Assembly: GCA_003558625.1 (NCBI GenBank)
Contig: PWPP01000115.1
Coordinates: forward strand, 1-5,139
Length of the DNA: 5,139 nt
Direction: 5' to 3'
Origin: Syntrophomonas sp.
GTDB lineage: Bacteria; Bacillota; Syntrophomonadia; Syntrophomonadales; Syntrophomonadaceae
Every line of letters starts with the position of its first letter. Position 1 is the stretch's first letter. A program made the translations under genes and the position numbers. Of the stretch, positions 1 to 5,053 are shown piece after piece. The notes beneath the pieces are model-generated. The model saw only the letters and a program-made list of their open reading frames with translations. It had not been told where the DNA came from and ran no database searches.

Positions 1-980
1 TCACCCCGCCCCCCATCACCAAAAAAACCCTGGAACTGGGCAGCCTGCACAGTCCCGATTTTGTGTGCGCCCCCTTCAAGTACAACCTGGGCAACTTCAT
101 CGAAACCATCGCCGCCGGGGCCAATACCATCGTGCAGGTGGGTGGGGTATGCCGGCTCGGTTATTATGGCGAGCTGCATGAACAGATCCTGAAGGACCTA
201 GGTTATGAGGTGCGCTTCATCAATATCCCCCGGGTGCAGCTGTCCCGCCCCCACAACCTGTACTGGCACTTCAGGGAGATAAACCCCCAGCTGTCTTTGA
301 AAAAGATCAGTTCCATCCTCCCGGTTTTCATGAAGATGATCAAGTATATGGACGGCCTGGAGGATTATATGCGTAAAAACATCGGCTTTGAAACGGAGCC
401 GGGTTCACTTGAAGCGGAACACCGCGATTTTCTGAACGCACTTCGCACGGTGGAAAACAAGCGGGACCTGCGTCATGTCTACAGCCATTATTCCCGCCGC
501 TTGAAAGAGGTGGAATTGAAGGTCCCCCGGTACCCGCTCTGGGTGGGGGTGGTGGGTGAATACTATACCATCATGGAACCCTTCAGCAACCATTTTATCG
601 AAAAAGAACTGGCCGCCATGGGCATCGTGGTCGACCGCTGGATGAATGCTACCAATTCAATGATGGGGCCCCGGGACCGGGAGATCAAGAAGCGCATCAA
701 ATACTACGCCCGCTACCATATGGGTGCCACCAGCATGTGGACCATCAGCAAGGCGCTGGAATTCGCCCGCAAAGGCTATGACGGCATCATCCACGTGAAA
801 TCATTCGGCTGCACCCCGGAGATGGACGCCATGCCGGTGCTGCAGAACATCTGCACTGACTACAAGATCCCCATCCTTTTCTTCAGTTTTGATACCCAGA
901 CCAGTGACACCGGCATCAAGACCCGACTGGAGGCCTTCTACGACATGATCATGATGAGGAAAGAGGCGCAACATGGTTAA
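1..980 (+). CDS. Acyl-CoA dehydratase activase-related protein (COG3581-type, HgdB-like), 5' end missing
   Basis: The reading frame (codons from position 3) is already open at the window edge and ends at TAA 978-980. The GTG at 63 is an internal valine codon, not the start: the upstream codons encode a PPPITKKTLELGS stretch that belongs to this family and normally follows about 30 N-terminal residues, which lie outside the window. Family hallmarks visible are CAPFKYNLGNFIE, VGGVCRLGYYGELHEQIL near the start and HVKSFGCTPEMDAMPVLQ plus SFDTQTSDTGIKTRLEAF near the end. The family resembles the subunits of 2-hydroxyacyl-CoA dehydratases and is encoded beside ATP-dependent activases. The exact reaction is unknown for most members; a role in low-potential electron transfer to a CoA-ester enzyme is inferred. 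Cysteines in the VCAPF, GGVCR and FGCTP motifs are candidate Fe-S ligands. It overlaps the next gene by 8 bp (ATGGTTAA), so the two are translationally coupled. Cytoplasmic; no membrane segment is seen. Confidence 0.85.
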   Translation, partial: TPPPITKKTLELGSLHSPDFVCAPFKYNLGNFIETIAAGANTIVQVGGVCRLGYYGELHEQILKDLGYEVRFINIPRVQLSRPHNLYWHFREINPQLSLKKISSILPVFMKMIKYMDGLEDYMRKNIGFETEPGSLEAEHRDFLNALRTVENKRDLRHVYSHYSRRLKEVELKVPRYPLWVGVVGEYYTIMEPFSNHFIEKELAAMGIVVDRWMNATNSMMGPRDREIKKRIKYYARYHMGATSMWTISKALEFARKGYDGIIHVKSFGCTPEMDAMPVLQNICTDYKIPILFFSFDTQTSDTGIKTRLEAFYDMIMMRKEAQHG

Positions 981-1920
981 GACATATCTGGGCATCGATA
1001 TCGGTTCTGTTTCTACCAAGGCGGTGGTCGTTGACAGCAATAACACGGTGATGGCTAAAACCTATATCCCGACCGAGGGAGATCCCATCGGCCAGGTTAA
1101 GACCTTACTGCTCGAACTCAAGCGCCAGATGGAGGGGTTGGTCTGTGAGGTTATGGCGGTGGGCACCACCGGCAGTGCACGCAAACTTGTAGGCGCCATG
1201 ACCGGGGCGGTGATCGTCAAGAATGAGATAACCGCCCATGCCATCGGTACCCTGTCCCGGCATCCCCTGGCGCGGACCATATTCGAGATCGGGGGGCAGG
1301 ATTCCAAGATGATCCTGCTGGAAGGCGGCATCGTGGTGGATTATGCCATGAACACCCTGTGCGCGGCCGGAACCGGCGCCTTCTTATCCAGCCAGGCCCA
1401 GCGCCTGGGGGTCAGGGTGGAAGATTTCGGCCGCATCGCCCTGCGCTCCCAGAAACCCACCCGCATAGCTGCCCGCTGCACCGTTTTTGCCGAATCGGAC
1501 ATGGTGCACAAGGCCCAGTCCGGCCATAAAAAAGAGGACATCATCGCCGGGCTGTGCCATTCGGTGGTCAACAATTACCTCAACAACGTGGGCAAGGGGA
1601 AAAAGATCATCCCTCCCATCGTCTTTCAGGGTGGGGTCAGCAAAAATGAAGGGGTGGTCCAGGCCTTCCAGGAGATCACCGGGCACCCGGTGACGGTCGA
1701 TGACGACGGCCACCTGACCGGCGCTCTGGGGGTGGCCATCCTGGCCCGCAAGAGCGGCCGGGAAGAACCCTTCAGTTTTGCCATCGCCGGGATCGATTTC
1801 AACACCCGCCACTTCGAGTGCGCCAAGTGCGCCAACCAATGTGAAATCATGGGCATTTATAGAAAAAACCATCTCCTGGATAGCTGGGGTAACCGTTGCG
1901 ACCAGGGTGAAATGAAATAA
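973..1920 (+). CDS. Acyl-CoA dehydratase activase (BadF/BadG/BcrA/HgdC-family ATPase) with Cys-rich C-terminal tail
   Basis: This 315-residue protein has the ASKHA ATPase fold motifs in order: GIDIGSVSTK (residues 7-16, phosphate 1), FEIGGQDSK (104-112, phosphate 2), NTLCAAGTGAF (127-137) and FQGGVSKNEGVV (218-229, adenosine side). Cys130 and Cys169 are 39 residues apart, the same spacing as the two cysteines that hold the intersubunit [4Fe-4S] cluster of the HgdC homodimer, so an ATP-driven one-electron donor to a radical 2-hydroxyacyl-CoA dehydratase, benzoyl-CoA reductase or related enzyme is the expected role. Simple HgdC proteins are about 260 residues; this one continues with a roughly 50-residue tail containing Cys283, Cys286, Cys290 and Cys309 (CAKCANQCE, then NRCDQG), which could hold a second cluster. 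The start is supported by GAGG at 963-966, six bases upstream, and by the overlap with the preceding stop codon. The substrate partner cannot be told from the window. Confidence 0.92.
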   Translation: MVKTYLGIDIGSVSTKAVVVDSNNTVMAKTYIPTEGDPIGQVKTLLLELKRQMEGLVCEVMAVGTTGSARKLVGAMTGAVIVKNEITAHAIGTLSRHPLARTIFEIGGQDSKMILLEGGIVVDYAMNTLCAAGTGAFLSSQAQRLGVRVEDFGRIALRSQKPTRIAARCTVFAESDMVHKAQSGHKKEDIIAGLCHSVVNNYLNNVGKGKKIIPPIVFQGGVSKNEGVVQAFQEITGHPVTVDDDGHLTGALGVAILARKSGREEPFSFAIAGIDFNTRHFECAKCANQCEIMGIYRKNHLLDSWGNRCDQGEMK

Positions 1921-1933
1921 TAAGTCCGGTCCT

Positions 1934-1970
1934 CTTCACCAAACGGGGTCAGGCCTTGACTTCACCAAAT
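1934..1970 (+). repeat. Left copy of the flanking inverted repeat
   Basis: A 37-bp unit beginning 13 bp after the activase stop codon. It contains two direct copies of TTCACCAAA (1935-1943 and 1961-1969) around the core CGGGGTCAGGCCTTGAC. The reverse complement of positions 5054-5091 matches it except for a small difference inside the core (GAC here, ACAC there). The last TTCACC also pairs with GGTGAA at 1976-1981 to form a 6-bp stem with a 9-base loop. Similar GGGGTCAGGYCTTGA cores are, from memory, frequent in short dispersed repeats near Y1/IS200-like (REP-associated) transposases; that link is inference and no transposase is present here. The copy marks the left edge of the AT-rich, minus-strand gene block. 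Confidence 0.85.
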
Positions 1971-2208
1971 CGCATGGTGAAAAAGCATTGCCAACTTCAA
2001 TCATCATACGCCTTAAAAATATAATCGCATTATATAAAGGAAAAAAGAATTGGTTGTTTGCAGCAATGAAGTTTTTTGGAGGAAGTTACTTTCCATAAAC
2101 TCACAGGGGGTATTTTTTTTAAAAAAACCCAAAGCAAATTGATACGATCTTCAAGGCCTAAACTGCGTTTTGGATAGGCTTAAAAAACAGAAGCGGCATT
2201 TGGTGGGA
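1971..2208. other. AT-rich intergenic stretch between the left repeat and the fur-like gene
   Basis: No convincing gene is present on either strand; only reading frames of fewer than 30 codons without a placed ribosome binding site occur. Two dyads are visible. One is ATATAAT-CGC-ATTATAT at 2019-2035, which resembles a Fur/PerR-type box but with a 3-base rather than 1-base centre. The other is GGG-T/A tract-CCC at 2108-2130, symmetric apart from one bulge, which could act as a weak AT-rich hairpin below the fur-like gene. A GGAGG at 2078-2082 has no usable start codon behind it. The stretch separates the convergent activase and fur-like genes. Confidence 0.6.
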
Positions 2209-2652
2209 CTAACCTGTTTCATGGCAATCCCTGCAGATGCCACGCATTACGATCGAAATATCTTCAACATGATCCCCGAATGTTTCTTCTATGTAATCTT
2301 TTTGCTGGATCATTTTTTTGAAAATATTACGGTTATTGTAGTCTCTTATATTTCCACAGCGATTACAACGAAAATGGATGTGCAGTTTCTTTTGACTGTA
2401 GATATGCAGTTCATAGAACCTATCATTATTAATTGTTATTTCTTTAATAACCCCAGTTTTCTTCAGAACATCAATATTTCGATATACAGTGGGAAGGCTA
2501 ATTCCTTGATCCTTAGCCAGATCATAGACTTCTTCCGGTTTCAGATGCTTCTCTGTTTCTACAAATAATCGGATCATGATGTTTCTGGAATGAGTAATAT
2601 TATATCCCTTGGCTTTTAGTAATTTAACAATCTCAGCAACCTTCTTCTCCAT
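2209..2652 (-). CDS. Fur/PerR-family transcriptional regulator
   Basis: A 147-residue Fur-family repressor, normal length for the family. An N-terminal winged helix has the recognition helix SLPTVYRNIDVL (about residues 53-64). The dimerisation domain carries two CxxC pairs (Cys96/Cys99 and Cys140/Cys143), which form the structural Zn site. The regulatory metal ligands are recognisable and fall almost at Bacillus subtilis PerR numbering: His36, His91, His93 and Asp104, with Glu81 (RFYEL) where PerR has an aspartate and Fur a glutamate. The sensed metal or stress (Fe, Mn/peroxide, Zn) cannot be decided from this. The start chosen is the ATG at 2652, eight bases behind GGGTGA (2661-2666); an in-frame ATG at 2673 would add seven residues but has no ribosome binding site. 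It is the last gene of the minus-strand cluster, 116 bp after the NifX-like gene, so it may be separately transcribed. It probably controls itself or the cluster (inference). Confidence 0.92.
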   Translation of the reverse strand: MEKKVAEIVKLLKAKGYNITHSRNIMIRLFVETEKHLKPEEVYDLAKDQGISLPTVYRNIDVLKKTGVIKEITINNDRFYELHIYSQKKLHIHFRCNRCGNIRDYNNRNIFKKMIQQKDYIEETFGDHVEDISIVMRGICRDCHETG

Positions 2653-2660
2653 GTTTATTT

Positions 2661-2666
2661 TCACCC
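2661..2666 (-). promoter_or_regulatory. Ribosome binding site deciding the fur-like start
   Basis: GGGTGA on the minus strand lies eight bases upstream of the ATG at 2652. The alternative ATG at 2673 is preceded only by AT-rich sequence, which favours the shorter protein beginning MEKKVAEIV. Confidence 0.6.
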
Positions 2667-2681
2667 ATTTCATAGCCGTTT

Positions 2682-2748
2682 ATTTTAATCATGACCGCAG
2701 TAAATGACGGATAATTTTTCTCAATCTATCTTGAAATACTATTTTCAA
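2682..2748 (-). promoter_or_regulatory. Possible control region of the fur-like gene
   Basis: On the minus strand TAAAAT (2687-2682) is a 5/6 match to a -10 hexamer and would give a transcript starting about 23 bases before the chosen start codon. The -35 candidate 17 bp upstream (CCGTCA) is poor. Further upstream lies a dyad, TTGAAA-N6-TTTCAA (2731-2748), which could be an operator. The AT-richness of the region makes chance matches likely. Confidence 0.25.
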
Positions 2749-2768
2749 AGGTCACATTTATTATGCCG

Positions 2769-3101
2769 CTAGTCTTCCTGGCAGATGGAGCCAATAGATT
2801 TAAGCTTGCCCTGCAAATATTGTTCGGCAGCGGCTCTTACCGGACCTTTTGCGCCAACTATTACTTCGATACCGTTCTCGTAAAATATATCCATTGCACC
2901 GCTGCCCATGCCTCCGGATATAACGACGGTAACTCCCAAATCATTTAAGAATTTAGGCAAAAAACCCGGCTTATGCCCGGGGTTGGGAATGGATTGGCTT
3001 TTCATAATGATACGGTTTTCTATTTCAAAAATATGGAAGTACTCACAGTGTCCGAAGTGATCTGTAATCATATCATTTTCACAAGCAACTGCAATTTTCA
3101 T
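2769..3101 (-). CDS. NifX/NafY/ORP-like dinitrogenase iron-molybdenum cofactor-family protein
   Basis: A 110-residue single-domain protein of the PF02579 type, the fold shared by NifX, NafY, the C-terminal part of NifB and the Mo/Cu 'orange protein' of anaerobes. Family features are MKIAVACEND at the start, DHFGHCEYF (residues 14-22), PGFLPKFL (45-52), the glycine-rich VISGGMGSGAMDIF (60-73) and IEVIVGAKGPVRAAAEQYL (78-96). Members bind a metal cluster or cofactor in the cytoplasm. No nitrogenase gene is present, so an ORP-like or general metal-cluster role is more likely than nitrogen fixation (inference). GGAGG at 3113-3109 is seven bases from the ATG at 3101 but only one base from the ATG at 3107, so 3101 is taken as the start. 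It follows the MBL-fold gene by about 50 bp in the same direction and is probably cotranscribed with it. Confidence 0.9.
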   Translation of the reverse strand: MKIAVACENDMITDHFGHCEYFHIFEIENRIIMKSQSIPNPGHKPGFLPKFLNDLGVTVVISGGMGSGAMDIFYENGIEVIVGAKGPVRAAAEQYLQGKLKSIGSICQED

Positions 3102-3108
3102 ATTCATT

Positions 3109-3113
3109 CCTCC
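3109..3113 (-). promoter_or_regulatory. Ribosome binding site deciding the NifX-like start
   Basis: AAAGGAGG on the minus strand is a strong Shine-Dalgarno sequence. Its distance of seven bases to the ATG at 3101, against one base to the ATG at 3107, shows that translation begins MKIAVAC rather than MNMKIAVAC. Confidence 0.8.
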
Positions 3114-3151
3114 TTTCTACAGGCAAGTTCATGATCTTAATAAACAGCTTT

Positions 3152-3976
3152 TTATATGATCAATTCACTTCCGGTTGCCATGTAGTTGATTTGCTCACCC
3201 AGCAGGTCTTTCAAAATATAATAAGCGTCAATCCCGGTACAATGGCAGGTGAAATATGTAGATCCAGTGTTTTTCAAGTATTCAGCGATTTGCCGGAGTA
3301 TTAACACATCCTCGTAATTATCTCTTGAACGATTATATAGATGAAATCCTCCAATAACATAATCGGGTTCATCTTGTTTTTGGGCTTTAAAATGTGCCAT
3401 GATGTTCACTATACCCTTATGGGCACAACCGGTTAGAAGAAGTGTTTTACCATTTTCATGGATTATCAGGTTTTGTTCATGGCTAAAATCGTCCCGCATG
3501 ATTGATGAGCCTTGCCCCATTAAAAGGTTTAGATTGCCGGATGGGTTTAGTTTAAAGGTTTCCACCCGGGAAAATATTTCAAGCTCCTCATCTATAATCA
3601 AATCATGGTCAACAAAGATAAGGCGCTGATCTGATATTAACCCGTGATCCAGACCAATATCGGTTTTTTTACCGTCTGGTTTGTTGGCATAATGTTTTTC
3701 AAAGGCGCTCTGCTGCAGGTATATTCTAGCCCGCTTATTTATGTTTAAAAATGTCTTGAGACCACCACCATGGTCATAATGTCCATGAGAAATGACAACC
3801 GTATCCACTGCTGCAAGATCAATGCCTATTTTTTCGGCATTTTCTGCAAACAAACCACTTGCTCCCAGGTCAAACAGAAGCTTGTGTTTCTTGGTTTCGA
3901 TATATATACTAAGCCCGTGTTCGCTTCTATATGCATCGGAAACAGAGGTATTTTCTACCAATGTTTTAATTAACAT
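3152..3976 (-). CDS. MBL-fold metallohydrolase, COG1237 type
   Basis: A 274-residue metallo-beta-lactamase-fold protein. The metal-binding motif SHGHYDHGGG (residues 63-72; His64, His66, Asp68, His69) is intact. Downstream the protein shows DDFSHEQNL (162-170), LLTGCAHKGIVNI (180-192, His186), GGFH (209-212, His212) and a C-terminal CHCTGIDA (244-251) followed by a GS-containing tail. This order is that of the COG1237 family, annotated from archaeal work as 7,8-dihydropterin-6-methyl-4-(beta-D-ribofuranosyl)-aminobenzene-5'-phosphate synthase-like; that name is not secure for bacterial members, whose substrate is unknown. Length is close to full for the family. The start is supported by AAAGGA ending seven bases upstream of the ATG. 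It lies 20 bp after the DUF134 stop codon and just before the NifX-like gene, a neighbourhood often seen in anaerobes that suggests a role in handling a pterin-like or metal cofactor (inference). Confidence 0.92.
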   Translation of the reverse strand: MLIKTLVENTSVSDAYRSEHGLSIYIETKKHKLLFDLGASGLFAENAEKIGIDLAAVDTVVISHGHYDHGGGLKTFLNINKRARIYLQQSAFEKHYANKPDGKKTDIGLDHGLISDQRLIFVDHDLIIDEELEIFSRVETFKLNPSGNLNLLMGQGSSIMRDDFSHEQNLIIHENGKTLLLTGCAHKGIVNIMAHFKAQKQDEPDYVIGGFHLYNRSRDNYEDVLILRQIAEYLKNTGSTYFTCHCTGIDAYYILKDLLGEQINYMATGSELII

Positions 3977-3996
3977 ACTCTTATCCTTTCATCTTT

Positions 3997-4389
3997 TTAC
4001 CGGACTATATCCTCCCCAGCGAGCATATTTTTACCGCGTCTTTTTCGCCGGCACCCTCTACAGCCATATCCTTGCTCACCCTCATCATAAAGCTTGTAAT
4101 CTCCACCTTCGATTTTAAGGATATGGCTACCAATCAATGCCTCCGCCAATTTTTTGCGTGCATTATTATAGATTTTTTGTGCAGTTGTACGGGCGATACA
4201 CATTCTCTGGGCACAATCTTCCTGCATCAAACCTTCAAGGTCTATGAGGCGGATGGTTTCATATTCTTCTACTGTCATGATAATGATGTTGCTATTTATG
4301 TCCTTATCTATAGCTGAACGGTTTAGTGGCCCATACAGGTTTATCTCTGGCAAACTACAAACTCTTCTCAATTTTCTAGGTCTTGGCAT
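3997..4389 (-). CDS. DUF134/UPF0251 family HTH protein (COG1342)
   Basis: A 130-residue protein beginning MPRPRKLRRVCSLPE, the signature N-terminus of DUF134. Residues 38-85 (MTVEEYETIRLIDLEG, then QEDCAQRMCIARTTAQKIYNNARKKLAEAL) form a sigma-70 region-4-like helix-turn-helix. The C-terminal part has CRGC-type cysteines (Cys110, Cys113) within GYGCRGCRRKRRGK, plus Cys59 and Cys64 in the HTH region, so metal binding is possible. The family is regularly found beside NifX/ORP-like and Mrp/MinD-type genes and is thought to be a DNA-binding regulator, but its targets are not generally known. A GAGGG ribosome binding site (4403-4399) stands nine bases before the ATG. A dyad lies 34-49 bp upstream of the start. 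It is the first gene of a closely spaced trio with the MBL-fold and NifX-like genes. Confidence 0.93.
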   Translation of the reverse strand: MPRPRKLRRVCSLPEINLYGPLNRSAIDKDINSNIIIMTVEEYETIRLIDLEGLMQEDCAQRMCIARTTAQKIYNNARKKLAEALIGSHILKIEGGDYKLYDEGEQGYGCRGCRRKRRGKNMLAGEDIVR

Positions 4390-4606
4390 ATTTCACTTCC
4401 CTCATTTAATCAGAATAAGCAAAGGGGAAAATTCCCCTCCACTTATAACTTTAGGTTGTATCAATGCTTGCTGATTACAACAAGGCGCTTTGCAGTGTTT
4501 TTTTCGTATGGTTCTTTTCTTTTTTGCCGTATTTTGTGCTGTTACTTAGCGCGGTTTACCTCTTCTAGATTCATAAATCCCATCATTTCTTCGACTCTTG
4601 TATGCT
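4390..4606. other. 217-bp gap between the zinc-ribbon gene and DUF134
   Basis: No gene is supported. On the minus strand it contains purine-rich runs (about 4497-4530), a weak promoter-like pair TTGTTG-N17-TACAAC (about 4483-4455), the dyad at 4423-4438 and the DUF134 ribosome binding site. No GC-rich terminator is seen after the zinc-ribbon stop codon, so read-through from the upstream promoter into DUF134 is possible. Confidence 0.5.
4423..4438. promoter_or_regulatory. Dyad AGGGGAA-AA-TTCCCCT upstream of DUF134
   Basis: Two perfect 7-bp arms are separated by two bases, in the presumed leader of the DUF134 gene. It could be a protein-binding site for autoregulation. Alternatively, in RNA it forms a short G/C hairpin followed by UUUGCUUAUU that resembles a weak attenuator. 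The sequence alone does not decide. Confidence 0.45.
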
Positions 4607-4834
4607 TTATACTCTGACCATGGTGGAGCCACATTGTGGGCAAGCCATAGTACTGCAAGGCACTCCTCGCTGATGTTTGACTCGTGTTTTACAACTCAGG
4701 CATTCACAAAAATCTTCCGGGCCAGCACTTTGGGGGCCTCCCATTTTGCCTCTGCCCATTCCTCCTTGAGACTGCCTGCCCAAACCGCCGCCTCTACCTC
4801 TACCCATAGGACCTGTTCCATCTTTTCCTGGCAT
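4607..4834 (-). CDS. Small Gly/Met/Arg-rich zinc-ribbon protein (DUF5320-like N-terminus)
   Basis: A 75-residue protein in two parts. Residues 1-35 are rich in Gly, Met and Arg and open with MPGKDGTGPMGRGRGGG, the kind of N-terminus found in DUF5320-type small proteins of anaerobes. Residues 42-75 form a cysteine cluster, Cys43, Cys45, Cys48, Cys60, Cys65 and Cys68, with His54: C-x-C-x2-C-x11-C-x4-C-x2-C ending CGSTMVRV. This pattern occurs in short clostridial and sulfate-reducer proteins near NifX/ORP-like and DUF134 genes and should bind Zn or an Fe-S cluster; no function is established. A strong GGAGG (4847-4843) lies eight bases before the ATG. It is the promoter-proximal gene of the minus-strand cluster. 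Its coding sequence is visibly more GC-rich than its neighbours, at least partly because of the Gly/Arg-rich composition. Confidence 0.82.
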   Translation of the reverse strand: MPGKDGTGPMGRGRGGGLGRQSQGGMGRGKMGGPQSAGPEDFCECLSCKTRVKHQRGVPCSTMACPQCGSTMVRV

Positions 4835-4852
4835 TTTTCAACCCTCCTCTCC

Positions 4853-4914
4853 GGTTAATGACATATGCTATTTATGGTTTCATTATACTCTATTTATAGC
4901 ATATGTCAATAACC
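4853..4914. promoter_or_regulatory. 19-bp inverted repeat bracketing the promoter (probable paired operator)
   Basis: Left arm GGTTAATGACATATGCTAT (4853-4871) and the reverse complement of the right arm, GGTTATTGACATATGCTAT (4896-4914), agree at 18 of 19 positions. The arm centres are 43 bp apart, close to four helical turns. The right arm covers the -35 hexamer and the left arm covers the start of the transcript, so a repressor bound to both would block the promoter, possibly through a loop or a higher-order complex. The binding protein is unknown; the DUF134 and Fur-like proteins of the cluster are candidates, although the motif is not a standard Fur or PerR box. Confidence 0.75.
4882..4909 (-). 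promoter_or_regulatory. Sigma-70-type promoter of the minus-strand cluster
   Basis: TTGACA (4909-4904) and TATAAT (4887-4882) are both perfect consensus hexamers separated by 16 bp. Transcription would start near 4875, giving a leader of roughly 40 bases before the zinc-ribbon ATG. The -35 hexamer sits inside the right arm of the inverted repeat at 4853-4914. Confidence 0.85.
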
Positions 4915-5053
4915 TGGGAAGCAAAGAGGATAAGCCGGGACGGTTCTTCCATTGAATTTTCATTTGCCATTTCGTTTAAGCCCCTGTTTCTAGTGCTCTA
5001 CGAAAATCTGCAACAAAAAAGCCGGGTGACGCTCTATCATCCGACCTGGTGCC
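4915..5053. other. Non-coding stretch between cluster promoter and right repeat
   Basis: No gene with a start codon and ribosome binding site is seen. The stretch holds the probable leftward terminator at 5015-5045. A minus-strand frame open from the window edge to a stop at 4976-4978 runs straight through the repeat and terminator and is regarded as fortuitous. Confidence 0.5.
5015..5045 (-). terminator. Probable Rho-independent terminator, leftward
   Basis: Read on the minus strand, GTCGGATGA (5045-5037) pairs with TCACCCGGC (5029-5021) over nine positions with one wobble and one mismatch around a 7-base loop, and is followed directly by TTTTTT (5020-5015). It would stop transcription arriving from the right before it enters the cluster promoter. 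No gene that it serves is visible in the window. Confidence 0.55.

Noticed and set aside
63..980. Taking GTG at 63 as the start codon of the first gene
   Set aside because: The frame is open to the window edge and the upstream residues fit the family, so the gene is 5'-truncated by the window.
1384..1872. Minus-strand frame of 162 codons inside the activase gene
   Set aside because: Antisense shadow of a GC-rich gene with conserved ASKHA motifs in the other strand.
2108..2130. GGG-T/A tract-CCC hairpin as terminator of the fur-like gene
   Set aside because: The stem is almost entirely A/T with a bulge and no following U-run in either direction, so a terminator is not supported.
2170..2568. 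Plus-strand frame of 132 codons over the fur-like gene
   Set aside because: It is the antisense shadow of a clear Fur-family gene, has no ribosome binding site, and its product shows no family features.
4542..4586. Minus-strand mini-ORF MMGFMNLEEVNRAK after the zinc-ribbon gene
   Set aside because: Only 14 residues, without a ribosome binding site; it could be a leftover of a gene end but cannot be supported.
4598..4858. Plus-strand frame of 86 codons opposite the zinc-ribbon gene
   Set aside because: The minus-strand frame has the strong ribosome binding site, promoter and cysteine-ribbon motif; this frame has none.
4853..4914. Miniature transposon with 19-bp terminal inverted repeats
   Set aside because: At 62 bp it is too short, has no flanking duplication, and its arms coincide exactly with promoter elements, which fits operators better.
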